DNA of 43,213 nt, taken from assembly GCA_016932235.1 (NCBI GenBank), contig JAFGDF010000361.1:1-43213 (forward strand), read 5' to 3'. A program made the translations under genes and the position numbers. A model generated the notes under the pieces. The model worked only from the letters and a program-made list of their open reading frames with translations, made no database searches and had not been told where the DNA came from. Below are positions 8,674 to 17,020 of this stretch, piece after piece (positions within the stretch are counted from its first letter, which is position 1; the number at the start of each line of letters is the position of its first letter). This DNA is from Deltaproteobacteria bacterium (GTDB lineage Bacteria; Desulfobacterota; DSM-4660; Desulfatiglandales; HGW-15).

Positions 8674-8702
8674 GAGCCTGTCGGATAAAGTTCGACAGGC
8701 TC
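8674..8702. promoter_or_regulatory. Perfect 10-bp stem-loop just upstream of the first OYE gene
   Basis: GAGCCTGTCG (8674-8683) and CGACAGGCTC (8693-8702) form a perfect 10-bp stem around a 9-nt loop, ending 13 bases before the ATG at 8716. No T-run follows, so it is not a normal intrinsic terminator. Its position could occlude or present the ribosome-binding region, or stabilise a processed mRNA. No strong Shine-Dalgarno sequence is seen between the hairpin and the start codon. Confidence 0.45.
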
Positions 8703-8715
8703 ATGGGTGCAATGA

Positions 8716-10665
8716 ATGTTTGATCATCTTTTTAAATCCTTGAAAATGGGTACCACAGTCCTGCCGAACAGGATCTGCTTCCTGTCACACAGAACCAACC
8801 TCGCCAAGAATGGACGGCTGACTGACAGTTATATTGCCTATTACCAGCGAAGGGCCCGCGGGGGCTGCGGGCTGATAATAATCGGCGAACTCTCCATACA
8901 TCCCGGTGACCGGCCATGGGAATCAATGATTGAATTTTATCACCCCGATACTGTAAAGGACTTTCACAGGCTGACCGATGCTGTTCATGAACATGGGACA
9001 AAAATATTTGCGAATCTTAATCATCATGGTTTTCAAAGCAGCGGCGCGATAACAAGAAAAGAGATCTGGGGCCCTTCGGATGTTTCAGATATTGTTTTTG
9101 GCGAAACTGCCAAACCCATGGAGAGTGAAGATTTTGATGTTATTGCTGACTCTTTTTCCGAGGCTGCTTATGTGGCCAGGGAGGCAGGATTTGATGGTGT
9201 GGAAATCGATATGGGACCTGAATCCATTCTAAGACAGTTTCTTTCTCCTCTCAGCAATCATCGGGAGGATGAATATGGCGGCAGCATAGAAAATCGTATG
9301 CGTTTTCCTCTCAGGACTCTGGAACGAGTACGGGAAAAGGCCGGTAAGGATTTTACCATTGGAGTCCGTTTATGCGTGGATGAAAAATTCTGGGGGGCCA
9401 TAACACCTGAAGAATCGGAGATTTTTTCAAAAAGATTTTCAGAAAAAGGGGGTGCCGATTTTATCGAAATCAGTATAGGCACATATTATAATCTTTATTT
9501 ATTCATGGCATCGATGCATACACCCTTCGGATTCGCTATAGAAGAGACGGAGCGGGTAAGAAAAGCTGTGCCCGTCCCTGTCATAGCCGCCTATCAGATT
9601 AATCTGTCGACGATGGCCGATAAAATTCTGAAAAATAATCAAGCCGACGCAATTGGAGTTATCCGTAACCTTATCTGCGATCCGGATAGTCCAAAAAAGA
9701 TTCAGGAAGGGAGGATTGAGGATATACGTTATTGTGTCAGGGATAACAAGGGGTGTATCGGCCGTGTGACCCGCTTAAAGAGAATAGGTTGCATCCAGAA
9801 TCCGGAGGTCGGGTTTGAATCGACAGGGGATGCCGAGGCCGGTGAGCCTGCCGAGATTAAAAAGAGAGTTATAGTTATTGGAGGTGGTCCGGCAGGACTG
9901 GAGGCCGCCAGGACAGCCAGGGAAAGGGGGCATGACGTAGTCTTATATGAAAAAGAGGCAGATATCGGTGGACAGGTCAACCTGATTAAAAGGAGGCCGA
10001 GACGGGAAGGCATGGCGGCGATTATCAATCATCTGCGCCATATGCTGGAGAAGCTTCAGGCCACCGTGGTAACCGGGAAAGAAATGACTGCCGATATGGT
10101 GCTCGCGGAAAAGCCGGATGTCGTCATCGTGGCCACAGGATCGGTACCACGTGAAAAACCTGTCCCAGGCAATTATGGACCGCCAGGGGTTTTAAACGTC
10201 TGGGATGTATTGCGTGGACATTTCTCGACGGGTGAGAGGATCCTTTTCATAGATGAAAACGGCGGTCATCACGCCGCGTCAACCGTGGAATTCCTCGCGG
10301 ATCAGGGGAAAAAGGTTCATATGATAACAGGTGATCTCTTTATAGGCCAGGATCTTGGCCCGACCGGAGATCTCTACCTCAGCAGGCAGAGATTGCTGCA
10401 GAAGGGCGTAACCTTCCAGACTGATCTGATCGTCGATGGTGTGGATGAAAACACGGTCAGATGCCGTGATTTCTATACAAACAGACAGGTCCTGCTTATG
10501 GGTTACGATACGATTGTTCTTGATATGGGCAACATGGCCGATGACAGGATCTACAGGGAATTAAAGGGCCGTGTTAACGAGCTTTACAGGGCGGGGGACT
10601 GCGTTGCTCCCAGGGGCATTGATATGGCTGTTCTTGAAGGAAGAAGGGCGGGGAAGATGCCATGA
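8716..10665 (+). CDS. Mycofactocin-associated FadH/OYE family oxidoreductase 1
   Basis: A 649-residue flavoenzyme with the 2,4-dienoyl-CoA reductase (FadH) layout: an N-terminal FMN TIM barrel (about 1-330), a cysteine cluster region, then an FAD/NAD(P) domain with VIGGGPAGLEAA near residue 390. The canonical Fe-S motif C-x2-C-x3-C-x11-C appears as Cys340, Asp343, Cys347 and Cys359, so one cysteine ligand is replaced by Asp. The residue aligning with the catalytic Tyr of E. coli FadH is Ser170. A family of FadH/OYE proteins tied to mycofactocin loci is known, and this protein and its neighbour fit the two subfamilies. It overlaps the next gene by four bases (ATGA). Substrate unknown; it may pass hydride or electrons between mycofactocin-linked dehydrogenases and ETF. 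Confidence 0.88.
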   Translation: MFDHLFKSLKMGTTVLPNRICFLSHRTNLAKNGRLTDSYIAYYQRRARGGCGLIIIGELSIHPGDRPWESMIEFYHPDTVKDFHRLTDAVHEHGTKIFANLNHHGFQSSGAITRKEIWGPSDVSDIVFGETAKPMESEDFDVIADSFSEAAYVAREAGFDGVEIDMGPESILRQFLSPLSNHREDEYGGSIENRMRFPLRTLERVREKAGKDFTIGVRLCVDEKFWGAITPEESEIFSKRFSEKGGADFIEISIGTYYNLYLFMASMHTPFGFAIEETERVRKAVPVPVIAAYQINLSTMADKILKNNQADAIGVIRNLICDPDSPKKIQEGRIEDIRYCVRDNKGCIGRVTRLKRIGCIQNPEVGFESTGDAEAGEPAEIKKRVIVIGGGPAGLEAARTARERGHDVVLYEKEADIGGQVNLIKRRPRREGMAAIINHLRHMLEKLQATVVTGKEMTADMVLAEKPDVVIVATGSVPREKPVPGNYGPPGVLNVWDVLRGHFSTGERILFIDENGGHHAASTVEFLADQGKKVHMITGDLFIGQDLGPTGDLYLSRQRLLQKGVTFQTDLIVDGVDENTVRCRDFYTNRQVLLMGYDTIVLDMGNMADDRIYRELKGRVNELYRAGDCVAPRGIDMAVLEGRRAGKMP

Positions 10666-12620
10666 ATGAGTTTGAATATCTATTCAGTCCGTTGAGAATA
10701 GGCTCCGTTGTTGTTCCCAACAGGATCCATTTCGGCCCGCACATGACCAACTTCAGTGAAGATCAGAAGATCAGCGAAAGGCATATCTGTTATTATCTTG
10801 AGAGGGCGAAGGGCGGCTGCGGCCTTATTACAACGGAAGAGATGACGGTTCACCCTACTGATATCGCATATGAGAGATTGGTCGATGCCTACAAACCCGG
10901 GGTTATTCCGGGATATAAGAAGCTTACAAAGGCTATCCACGAATACGACACAAGGATATTCGCGCAATTAAACCACAACGGGATGCAGGGTGACGGCAGC
11001 ATATCAAGGCTTCCCGTATGGGGGCCTTCCCCCGTATCGGATCCCATATTTCGTGAAACCTGCAAGGAGATGGAGATAGAGGATATCAAGGAATGTATCG
11101 AATACTTCGGGATGAGTGCGGCATATGTTGTTGAGGGAGGATTTGACGGGATAGAGATTCAAGTGGGGCACAGCTCGCTCATAAGGCAGTTTCTGTCACC
11201 GGCGACAAATTTTCGGGAGGATGAATACGGCGGTAATCTTGAAAATCGCCTGCGATTCTGCCTGGAGGTGATCCGGTGTGTCAGGGATACGGTTGGGCCG
11301 GACTTTACGATTGGTGTCCGGTTGAACGCCGATGAGATGCATCCCAGGGGAGGACTGACGCTCGAAGACTCAAAGAAGATAGCCGCCCGGCTTGAAGAGA
11401 CAGGTTACCTTGACTTTATGGATCTGAGCCTGGGCACGTTTTATCATCTTTTCCTGGTGGAAGGTTCCATGCATACGCCACTGGCCTATACCGTCCCTCT
11501 TGCATCAGGCATAAGATCTATGATAAGCATTCCGGTTTTTTGCAGCAACCGCATCAATGACCCCCATCTCGCGGAAAAGATCCTGGAGCAAGGACATGCC
11601 GACATGATAAGTATGGTGCGCGCCCTCATCTGTGACCCCGAACTTCCTTATAAGGCCAGGGATGGAAGGTATGAGGATATCAGGCATTGCATCGCCTGTA
11701 ACCAGGGTTGCATAGCGAGAATGGGGCTGGGCTATGAACTGAGCTGCATACAGAACCCGGCTGCTGGAAAAGAACGGGAATTTGGAATCGGCACCCTCGT
11801 TCCGTGTGATAAACCGAAGAGGGTAGTCGTGGTGGGAGGGGGACCAGCAGGGCTTGAAGCGTCAAGAGTGGCGGCATTGAGAAAACACAGGGTGACTCTT
11901 TTTGAGAAGAACGGAGAGCTCGGCGGACAGAATATTATAGCGGGCAAGGCGGCTGGAAGACAGGAAATCACAGGCGTGACCCGCTGGCTGATAAACCAGA
12001 TAAGAAAACTGGATATTGATGTCCGCCTGGGAAAGGAAGCGGATACGGCCATGATACTGGGTCAGTCACCGGATGCGGTCGTTATAGCGACCGGTTCCTC
12101 ACCAAAGGAAAGGCCTTTTCCAGGGGAATACGGCCCGCCGGAGGTGATAAATACCCTGCAGGTCCTTAATGGTGAGATAGAAACAGGTCAAAAAGTGCTT
12201 CTAATAGACCTTGACGGGCACCACCAGGCCACAGGGACAGCGGAGCTTCTGGCGGACAGGGGAAAGACCGTCCACATAATCACCTCGAGCCTTTTTGTGG
12301 GAGCAAAGCTGGGGCCCCTGCAGGACCTTTTCCTTGCAAGGCAGAGATTGGCTATGAAGGGTGTGACTTTTACCCCGGACATTGCGGTCCTGGAGATAAA
12401 AGGAACCCTGGTCAGGGGCCTCAATGTTTATTCAAACGAGATGGTGGATTTCGAAGGTTACGAGACCATTGTGCTTGCAGCGGGGAACAGGGCGGTGGAC
12501 CGGCTCTATTTCGATATCAAAGGCAGGGTGAAGGAAGTCCATAGAATAGGGGATTGCGTGGCCCCACGAAAGACGGATATGGCCATTATGGAAGGGCACA
12601 GGGTTGGGAGGCTTCTGTGA
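10662..12620 (+). CDS. Mycofactocin-associated FadH/OYE family oxidoreductase 2
   Basis: A 652-residue paralogue of the preceding gene with the same FMN barrel, Fe-S region and FAD/NAD(P) domains (VVVGGGPAGLEASR in the second half). Here the [4Fe-4S] motif is complete: Cys343, Cys346, Cys350 and Cys362. Ser172 occupies the position of the FadH catalytic Tyr and His170 is kept nearby, so ordinary dienoyl-CoA reduction is doubtful. Its ATG overlaps the first gene's stop, and its stop overlaps the GTG of etfA. OYE1, OYE2 and EtfA are therefore translationally coupled, which suggests a stoichiometric complex or a shared pathway. Confidence 0.9.
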   Translation: MNEFEYLFSPLRIGSVVVPNRIHFGPHMTNFSEDQKISERHICYYLERAKGGCGLITTEEMTVHPTDIAYERLVDAYKPGVIPGYKKLTKAIHEYDTRIFAQLNHNGMQGDGSISRLPVWGPSPVSDPIFRETCKEMEIEDIKECIEYFGMSAAYVVEGGFDGIEIQVGHSSLIRQFLSPATNFREDEYGGNLENRLRFCLEVIRCVRDTVGPDFTIGVRLNADEMHPRGGLTLEDSKKIAARLEETGYLDFMDLSLGTFYHLFLVEGSMHTPLAYTVPLASGIRSMISIPVFCSNRINDPHLAEKILEQGHADMISMVRALICDPELPYKARDGRYEDIRHCIACNQGCIARMGLGYELSCIQNPAAGKEREFGIGTLVPCDKPKRVVVVGGGPAGLEASRVAALRKHRVTLFEKNGELGGQNIIAGKAAGRQEITGVTRWLINQIRKLDIDVRLGKEADTAMILGQSPDAVVIATGSSPKERPFPGEYGPPEVINTLQVLNGEIETGQKVLLIDLDGHHQATGTAELLADRGKTVHIITSSLFVGAKLGPLQDLFLARQRLAMKGVTFTPDIAVLEIKGTLVRGLNVYSNEMVDFEGYETIVLAAGNRAVDRLYFDIKGRVKEVHRIGDCVAPRKTDMAIMEGHRVGRLL

Positions 12621-13642
12621 AAAGGGAACGTAAGGGGCAACAGACCGGGTGCGGTGATATCTGGGTTATCGCCGGGCATAGGGATGGGAATGTCGAGCAG
12701 GAGACATACGGGCTGATAGCGGAAGCAAGACGCATAAACTCTGATGCAGGCTGGGATGGTGCTGTTACGGCAATAGCGCTTGGATGTGATCTGAAGGGCG
12801 TTCTGGATGAGCTCAGCGCCTGTGCAGCGGACAGGGTTATTTGTGTCTCTCATGAATCGCTGGGTCATTATCACGGGGAACTTTTCAGCTTGGTGCTTTA
12901 CGGGCTCGTTGATAAATATTCCCCCTCCTGTATCCTTATGGCCCAGGCACCGGAGAACGGGGATTTATCCTCAAGACTCGCTGCGATTATGGAGACAGCC
13001 CTTGTTACCAGGGCGGTAGATTTTCGACTTGATGAAGAAGGACGCTGTATGGCCACGAGACCGGTGGCCAATGGATATCTTTTTGAAAATCTGCTTATTC
13101 CGGAAAATATATGCCCCATTATCTGTTTTATGCCTTCAGTTCTGGGTAAACCAGGGTCCGGTTATCGGGGGTGCCCCGAGATTATCATGGATAGCCCCGA
13201 TATGGCGGCACAGGAGTTAAAGACGCGAATAGGGGAGGTCATTGAAGCTGTTCCTGAAGAGCTTGACATAAAAGAAGCTGATGTCATCGTAGCGGGAGGA
13301 AGGGGCCTGGGACCAGGAGAGTCATTTAAAATTGTGTACGAACTGGCCGCTGCCGTCGGGGGGAGCGTCGGGGGCACCAGACCTGTAATAGACTGGAATC
13401 TGCTGCCTTTTGAGCGCCAGATCGGGCAGACCGGAAAGACCGTTGCCCCGCGCCTTCTGATTGCCTGCGGGATTTCAGGCGCGAATGAGTTTACGGCCGG
13501 CATGGAAAATGCCGGTATGGTTATCGCAATAAATAAGGATCCCAATGCACGCATATTCAAGTTTGCGGATATTGGTATTATCGGGGATGCGCATGAGGTG
13601 ATCCCGGTCCTGGTTGAAAGAATCAAGGAGGTGAGGGAGTAG
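12617..13642 (+). CDS. etfA: Electron transfer flavoprotein, alpha subunit
   Basis: A 341-residue EtfA. The C-terminal FAD domain is unmistakable: VAGGRGLGPGESF, a ...RPVIDWNLLPFERQIGQTGKTV stretch with the conserved Arg and Gln, ACGISGANEFTAGM, and AINKDPNARIF...ADIGIIGDAHEVIP. The N-terminal domain I (VIAGHRDGNV...) is somewhat divergent. I chose the GTG at 12617 because it overlaps the previous stop (GTGA) and has GGGAGG six bases upstream. Its partner EtfB is encoded 3.4 kb away, beyond a cytochrome c and a membrane Fe-S protein. EtfAB would take electrons from the OYE enzymes or mycofactocin dehydrogenases and hand them to the HdrD-like membrane protein. Confidence 0.95.
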   Translation: MKRERKGQQTGCGDIWVIAGHRDGNVEQETYGLIAEARRINSDAGWDGAVTAIALGCDLKGVLDELSACAADRVICVSHESLGHYHGELFSLVLYGLVDKYSPSCILMAQAPENGDLSSRLAAIMETALVTRAVDFRLDEEGRCMATRPVANGYLFENLLIPENICPIICFMPSVLGKPGSGYRGCPEIIMDSPDMAAQELKTRIGEVIEAVPEELDIKEADVIVAGGRGLGPGESFKIVYELAAAVGGSVGGTRPVIDWNLLPFERQIGQTGKTVAPRLLIACGISGANEFTAGMENAGMVIAINKDPNARIFKFADIGIIGDAHEVIPVLVERIKEVRE

Positions 13643-14108
13643 TAAGTAAGGATGAAACTTTCTTGTCCACGAAGGGCGAAAGGGCCTTTAAGGATGCGGA
13701 TTACGGCTCGGGGGCCGGAATGACGGATTTCTGTTTAATGCTCGATAAGAAAATCACCCCGCCTGCCACAGCCCTGTATATTGTGATCTCCCGTTACTTC
13801 AAATATCGCTTATCAAAAAGCTATTCGGGCATTGGCGGGCAGGCCCAACCCCTTTACGGAAGAGGGGCTTTTTATCCTCTTATCAATGGGAAACGGATAT
13901 CCTCCCCTTGTAAAGGGAAAACGGGTGGGATTTAGCCTGGAGGGCTGTGTTCAGGTGGAGGGCCATGCTCCGCCTGCCTGTGCGTGCCTGCACGCAGACA
14001 GGTCATGGCCGAAAAGAACAAACGCAATGGAGCGCATACCTCCACATACTTGATCGCGGGGCACACCGGAAGTTTCATAACAGGGGTTTCGGGGGTGTTA
14101 GCTTTTAG
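13643..14108. other. 466-bp intergenic region with hairpins, no convincing gene
   Basis: Two open frames of 73-90 codons here have low-complexity, intergenic-type content and no start signals, so I do not call genes. The stretch contains a possible terminator (13849-13873). It also has an inverted repeat around 13975-14004 (TGCGTG and CACGCA, flanked by CCTG and CAGG) and sequence resembling the GC-rich repeat debris seen elsewhere in the window. It separates etfA from the cytochrome gene, so the downstream genes may have their own promoter. Confidence 0.5.
13849..13873 (+). terminator. Possible intrinsic terminator downstream of etfA
   Basis: CCCCTTT (13849-13855) pairs with AGAGGGG (13861-13867), including one G-U pair, around a 5-nt loop, and is followed by CTTTTT. 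It lies about 206 bases after the etfA stop. The stem is short, so read-through is likely. Confidence 0.4.
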
Positions 14109-14882
14109 ATGATAAAATTTTATATTTATATCTTAATATTTGTCCTGTGGCCCGCTGCCGCTCAAGCCCATGCCTACACCCAGGAAGAGTGTATAAAATG
14201 CCATAGGAAAAAAGGAGGAATATCTCACCTCCGGATTTCCGTTGAGGAATTTCAGGCCTCGATACATGGCCGTGATTTGACATGCCGGGACTGTCACTCG
14301 GGCATAGATGGAGAGGAGCATGAGACTGTAAAAGATTCGGGTGCTGTAGATTGCGGACAGTGTCATGAACAGGAAAACAGGCACGGATCAAACGCCGGGG
14401 GGGAAAAGGATCGGCCTCAATGCCATTCCTGCCATGGAAAGCATGGCATCATTGCCAGGAATGATATGGTGCCGGCCGACTACAGGGAGCAATTAATAAG
14501 CAGTTGCATGGCGTGTCATCCTTCGGAATGCGGGGACAGCGGTTACGTCTCCTGGTTCCCTTCTCTCCGGATCAGATCACATAAAAAACAGGATTTTAGC
14601 ATGAATTATGACATGGACAACTGTACAGGTTGCCACCAGGGCGGGGCGGCGCATGGTGAAACAGAGCCTCTCGATTCTCAGAACTGCCATGTATGCCATA
14701 TGAATATGAAAGGGCCCATCATGCTAACCGGATACACTCATCCCCATGCTGATCTGAGGAAACAGCCTGTCATATTCGCTGCCGCTTTTTTATATCAGAT
14801 GTTTATACTTTTTATCTTGTGGGGACTGGTTAGATATATCCTTTCAAGATTTTTTAGCAAATCAAGGAAACAGGGGAGTTGA
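14109..14882 (+). CDS. Membrane-anchored heptahaem cytochrome c
   Basis: A 257-residue protein with an N-terminal signal peptide (cleavage near AQA) and a C-terminal transmembrane helix (about 222-246) followed by a basic tail. The periplasmic part has seven CxxCH haem c motifs: CIKCH, CRDCH, CGQCH, CHSCH, CMACH, CTGCH and CHVCH. It therefore carries electrons outside the cytoplasmic membrane. The next gene, a membrane HdrD-like Fe-S protein, starts four bases after its stop, so the two probably form a complex that exchanges electrons between ETF/quinone and periplasmic carriers. It does not match a named cytochrome family that I can recall, and the exact direction of electron flow is inferred. 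Confidence 0.9.
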   Translation: MIKFYIYILIFVLWPAAAQAHAYTQEECIKCHRKKGGISHLRISVEEFQASIHGRDLTCRDCHSGIDGEEHETVKDSGAVDCGQCHEQENRHGSNAGGEKDRPQCHSCHGKHGIIARNDMVPADYREQLISSCMACHPSECGDSGYVSWFPSLRIRSHKKQDFSMNYDMDNCTGCHQGGAAHGETEPLDSQNCHVCHMNMKGPIMLTGYTHPHADLRKQPVIFAAAFLYQMFILFILWGLVRYILSRFFSKSRKQGS

Positions 14883-14886
14883 TCTT

Positions 14887-16776
14887 TTGTTAACCGCATT
14901 CGATCCAATGCTCATCGCGATCGCCCTTCTGATTATGGTTGCCGGGTTTTTCAGGCGAAGATCCCTCTGGTTAAGCGGGCGCGCCGAGGCCAGGTCGGGA
15001 AATTATTCAGGGCTCTTTGGATATATCCTGGGTCACCGGAGAATCCTGGAGAGGAGAAAAAGAGGCATTCCCCATCTTTTAACGTTATGGGGATGTGTCA
15101 TCCCCGTTATTATTATAATTTTAGCCCAGTTTCCGTTCATTCTTCCAGCGTCCGGTGCGCGCATTTTATCCTTACTGGCTGATCTGGCAGGTATAGGCCT
15201 GCTTGCTGGCACAGGTTGCCTTCTTACGACGCGGTTGAGGAGCGGGGATGATGAGGGACCGAAAAGGACCCTGTTTCCCATGTGCATCATCCTTTTCATT
15301 GTCGTCACAGGTTTTTTAGCGGAAGGTCTTCGGCTGAGTATTACCAACAACGCATTTACATGGTCGTCCCCTTTTGGATGGGCCATATCCCTACTCGTCC
15401 CACCATCGCCGTCTTTCATGCTGTTCATGATACGCGCTCACTTCTTCGCGGTGCTGGTTTTTATTGCCACGTTGTCCTTTACATTCAGCCGGCATCTGGC
15501 TGCGGCAGCATTGAATGTCTTCTACAAAAGAAAATCCGTCACGGGTGAATTACGGTGTATTCCGCTGGATGATGGGGTAACAGGGGCCGGAAGAATAAAA
15601 GATTTTACATGGAAACAGTTGCTCGACGCGGAAGCGTGTGTGGCGTGCGGTCGCTGCGATGAGATCTGTCCCGCCTTTATTTCCGGCAAGCCTTTATCTC
15701 CGCGCAGGATTATCAGGGATATCTTCGACCGCATGTGCTCGAAAGAGATCGGTAATCCGGAAGATGTTCGTATTTCCGAAGACGAGATATGGTCGTGCAC
15801 GACGTGCATGGCCTGCGTTGCCATCTGCCCGGTCTTTGCTGAACCCATGGATAAGATAATTGACATGAGGAGATACATGGTAATGGGAAAAGGCCGTTTA
15901 CCCGGTGAGGCGAGGGCCATGATAAGAAACCTGGAAATATTTGGAGATGTGGACGGCAAGGGCGCGGCTCACAGGGTTGACTGGGCCTTTAACCGTGATG
16001 TACCATCCGTTAAAGCGGACTGTCCGGACCTGGGGGTCCTTTTATGGGTGGGTTGTTCGGGTGCTTTTCATCCAAGGTACCGGGAGGTGACCAGGGCCAT
16101 GGTTTATCTCATGAATATGGCCGGTATAGGTTACAGCATCCTGGGAAAAGATGAGCTCTGTTGCGGTGACCCGGCGAGACGGCTCGGAGAAGAGAGCCTT
16201 TTTCTGGAACTCGCGCGGAAGAATATACAGAGGCTGGAGAAATACGGCGTTAAAGAGATTGTGACGATCTGCCCGCACTGTTTCAATACACTCAAGAACG
16301 AGTATCCCGGAATAGGAGGGTACGCCGGATCAAAAAATGGCACCGGGTGGAATGTATATCATGCGACGGAATACATGGCAAGGCTTATCGATGAAAAGTG
16401 TTTTATACCAAAGTACCCTGTGGATAAAAAGATCACCTTCCATGATCCCTGTTACCTCGGCCGGATAAATGGTCTGTATGACGCTCCAAGAGAGATAATC
16501 AAGGCCCTTCCGGGCACAAGGTTCATGGAAATCGGGCGCAATCGTAGAGAGAGTTTTTGCTGTGGTGGAGGGGGAGGCGGCATGTGGCTCCATGAGCATC
16601 AGGGACGACGCATAAACGGCATCAGGGCGGAAGAGATTCTTGATACAGGAGCGGATGTTGTCGCCACGGCATGTCCCTATTGCCTCACGATGCTCGCTGA
16701 CGGGATGAATTCCCTTGGCAGGCAAAAAGTACCGAAGGTCATGGATGTTGTGGAGATACTGGCCGATTCTATATAA
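14887..16776 (+). CDS. Membrane HdrD-like (Fe-S)-binding oxidoreductase, ETF:quinone oxidoreductase type
   Basis: A 629-residue protein. The N-terminal 210 residues hold about five membrane helices. Then come two ferredoxin-type motifs (CVACGRCDEICP and CTTCMACVAICP), then two CCG domains, one with ELCCGD and one with FCCGGGGGG. This is the architecture of the DUF224/HdrD-type proteins that in syntrophic and metal-reducing bacteria are proposed to link EtfAB to (methyl)menaquinone. Start: a TTG at 14887 with GGGGAG upstream; no better ATG is present before the first helix. It is coupled to the heptahaem cytochrome upstream, with etfB downstream after a repeat-containing gap. Likely role: taking electrons from ETF into the membrane. 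Confidence 0.9.
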   Translation: MLTAFDPMLIAIALLIMVAGFFRRRSLWLSGRAEARSGNYSGLFGYILGHRRILERRKRGIPHLLTLWGCVIPVIIIILAQFPFILPASGARILSLLADLAGIGLLAGTGCLLTTRLRSGDDEGPKRTLFPMCIILFIVVTGFLAEGLRLSITNNAFTWSSPFGWAISLLVPPSPSFMLFMIRAHFFAVLVFIATLSFTFSRHLAAAALNVFYKRKSVTGELRCIPLDDGVTGAGRIKDFTWKQLLDAEACVACGRCDEICPAFISGKPLSPRRIIRDIFDRMCSKEIGNPEDVRISEDEIWSCTTCMACVAICPVFAEPMDKIIDMRRYMVMGKGRLPGEARAMIRNLEIFGDVDGKGAAHRVDWAFNRDVPSVKADCPDLGVLLWVGCSGAFHPRYREVTRAMVYLMNMAGIGYSILGKDELCCGDPARRLGEESLFLELARKNIQRLEKYGVKEIVTICPHCFNTLKNEYPGIGGYAGSKNGTGWNVYHATEYMARLIDEKCFIPKYPVDKKITFHDPCYLGRINGLYDAPREIIKALPGTRFMEIGRNRRESFCCGGGGGGMWLHEHQGRRINGIRAEEILDTGADVVATACPYCLTMLADGMNSLGRQKVPKVMDVVEILADSI

Positions 16777-16853
16777 TATCACCTAAAACTTTCTTAAAGA
16801 GGGTTCTTTATTATCGGATACGTGCTTTTAATTTTTTATCGTAATCTATTTTT

Positions 16854-16959
16854 GTCATCCTGCGGCTCGACCGCAGTATCCATGGTTTTATTATTTCATG
16901 CAACCATGAAAACATATCGGAGATTGGTTGTGGATTCTGTGATCAAGTCACAGAATGAC
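16854..16959. repeat. MITE/REP-like element with hairpin-forming terminal inverted repeats
   Basis: Two 29-nt termini (16854-16882 and 16931-16959) are inverted copies with 22 of 29 identical positions. Each is itself a hairpin: CTGCGG(16860-16865)/CCGCAG(16871-16876) on the left, ATTCTGTGA(16934-16942)/TCACAGAAT(16948-16956) on the right. Six of the seven differences are transitions, and two pairs of them are compensatory (C-G to T-A, G-C to A-T), so the stem is kept. The element fills the gap between the HdrD-like gene and etfB. Confidence 0.7.
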
Positions 16960-17020
16960 CAATTTTTTTACTTAAAACCCCTCATCTTATAACCGATGGT
17001 CGTTCTTTTTCGAGGTGTGA

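Noticed and set aside
13162..13626. 154-codon minus-strand open frame inside etfA
   Set aside because: Antisense shadow of a strongly conserved gene; composition Ser/Pro-rich as expected from reverse reading.
13663..14053. Two open frames of 73-90 codons between etfA and the cytochrome gene
   Set aside because: No ribosome-binding sites, low-complexity repeat-like sequence, overlapping each other.
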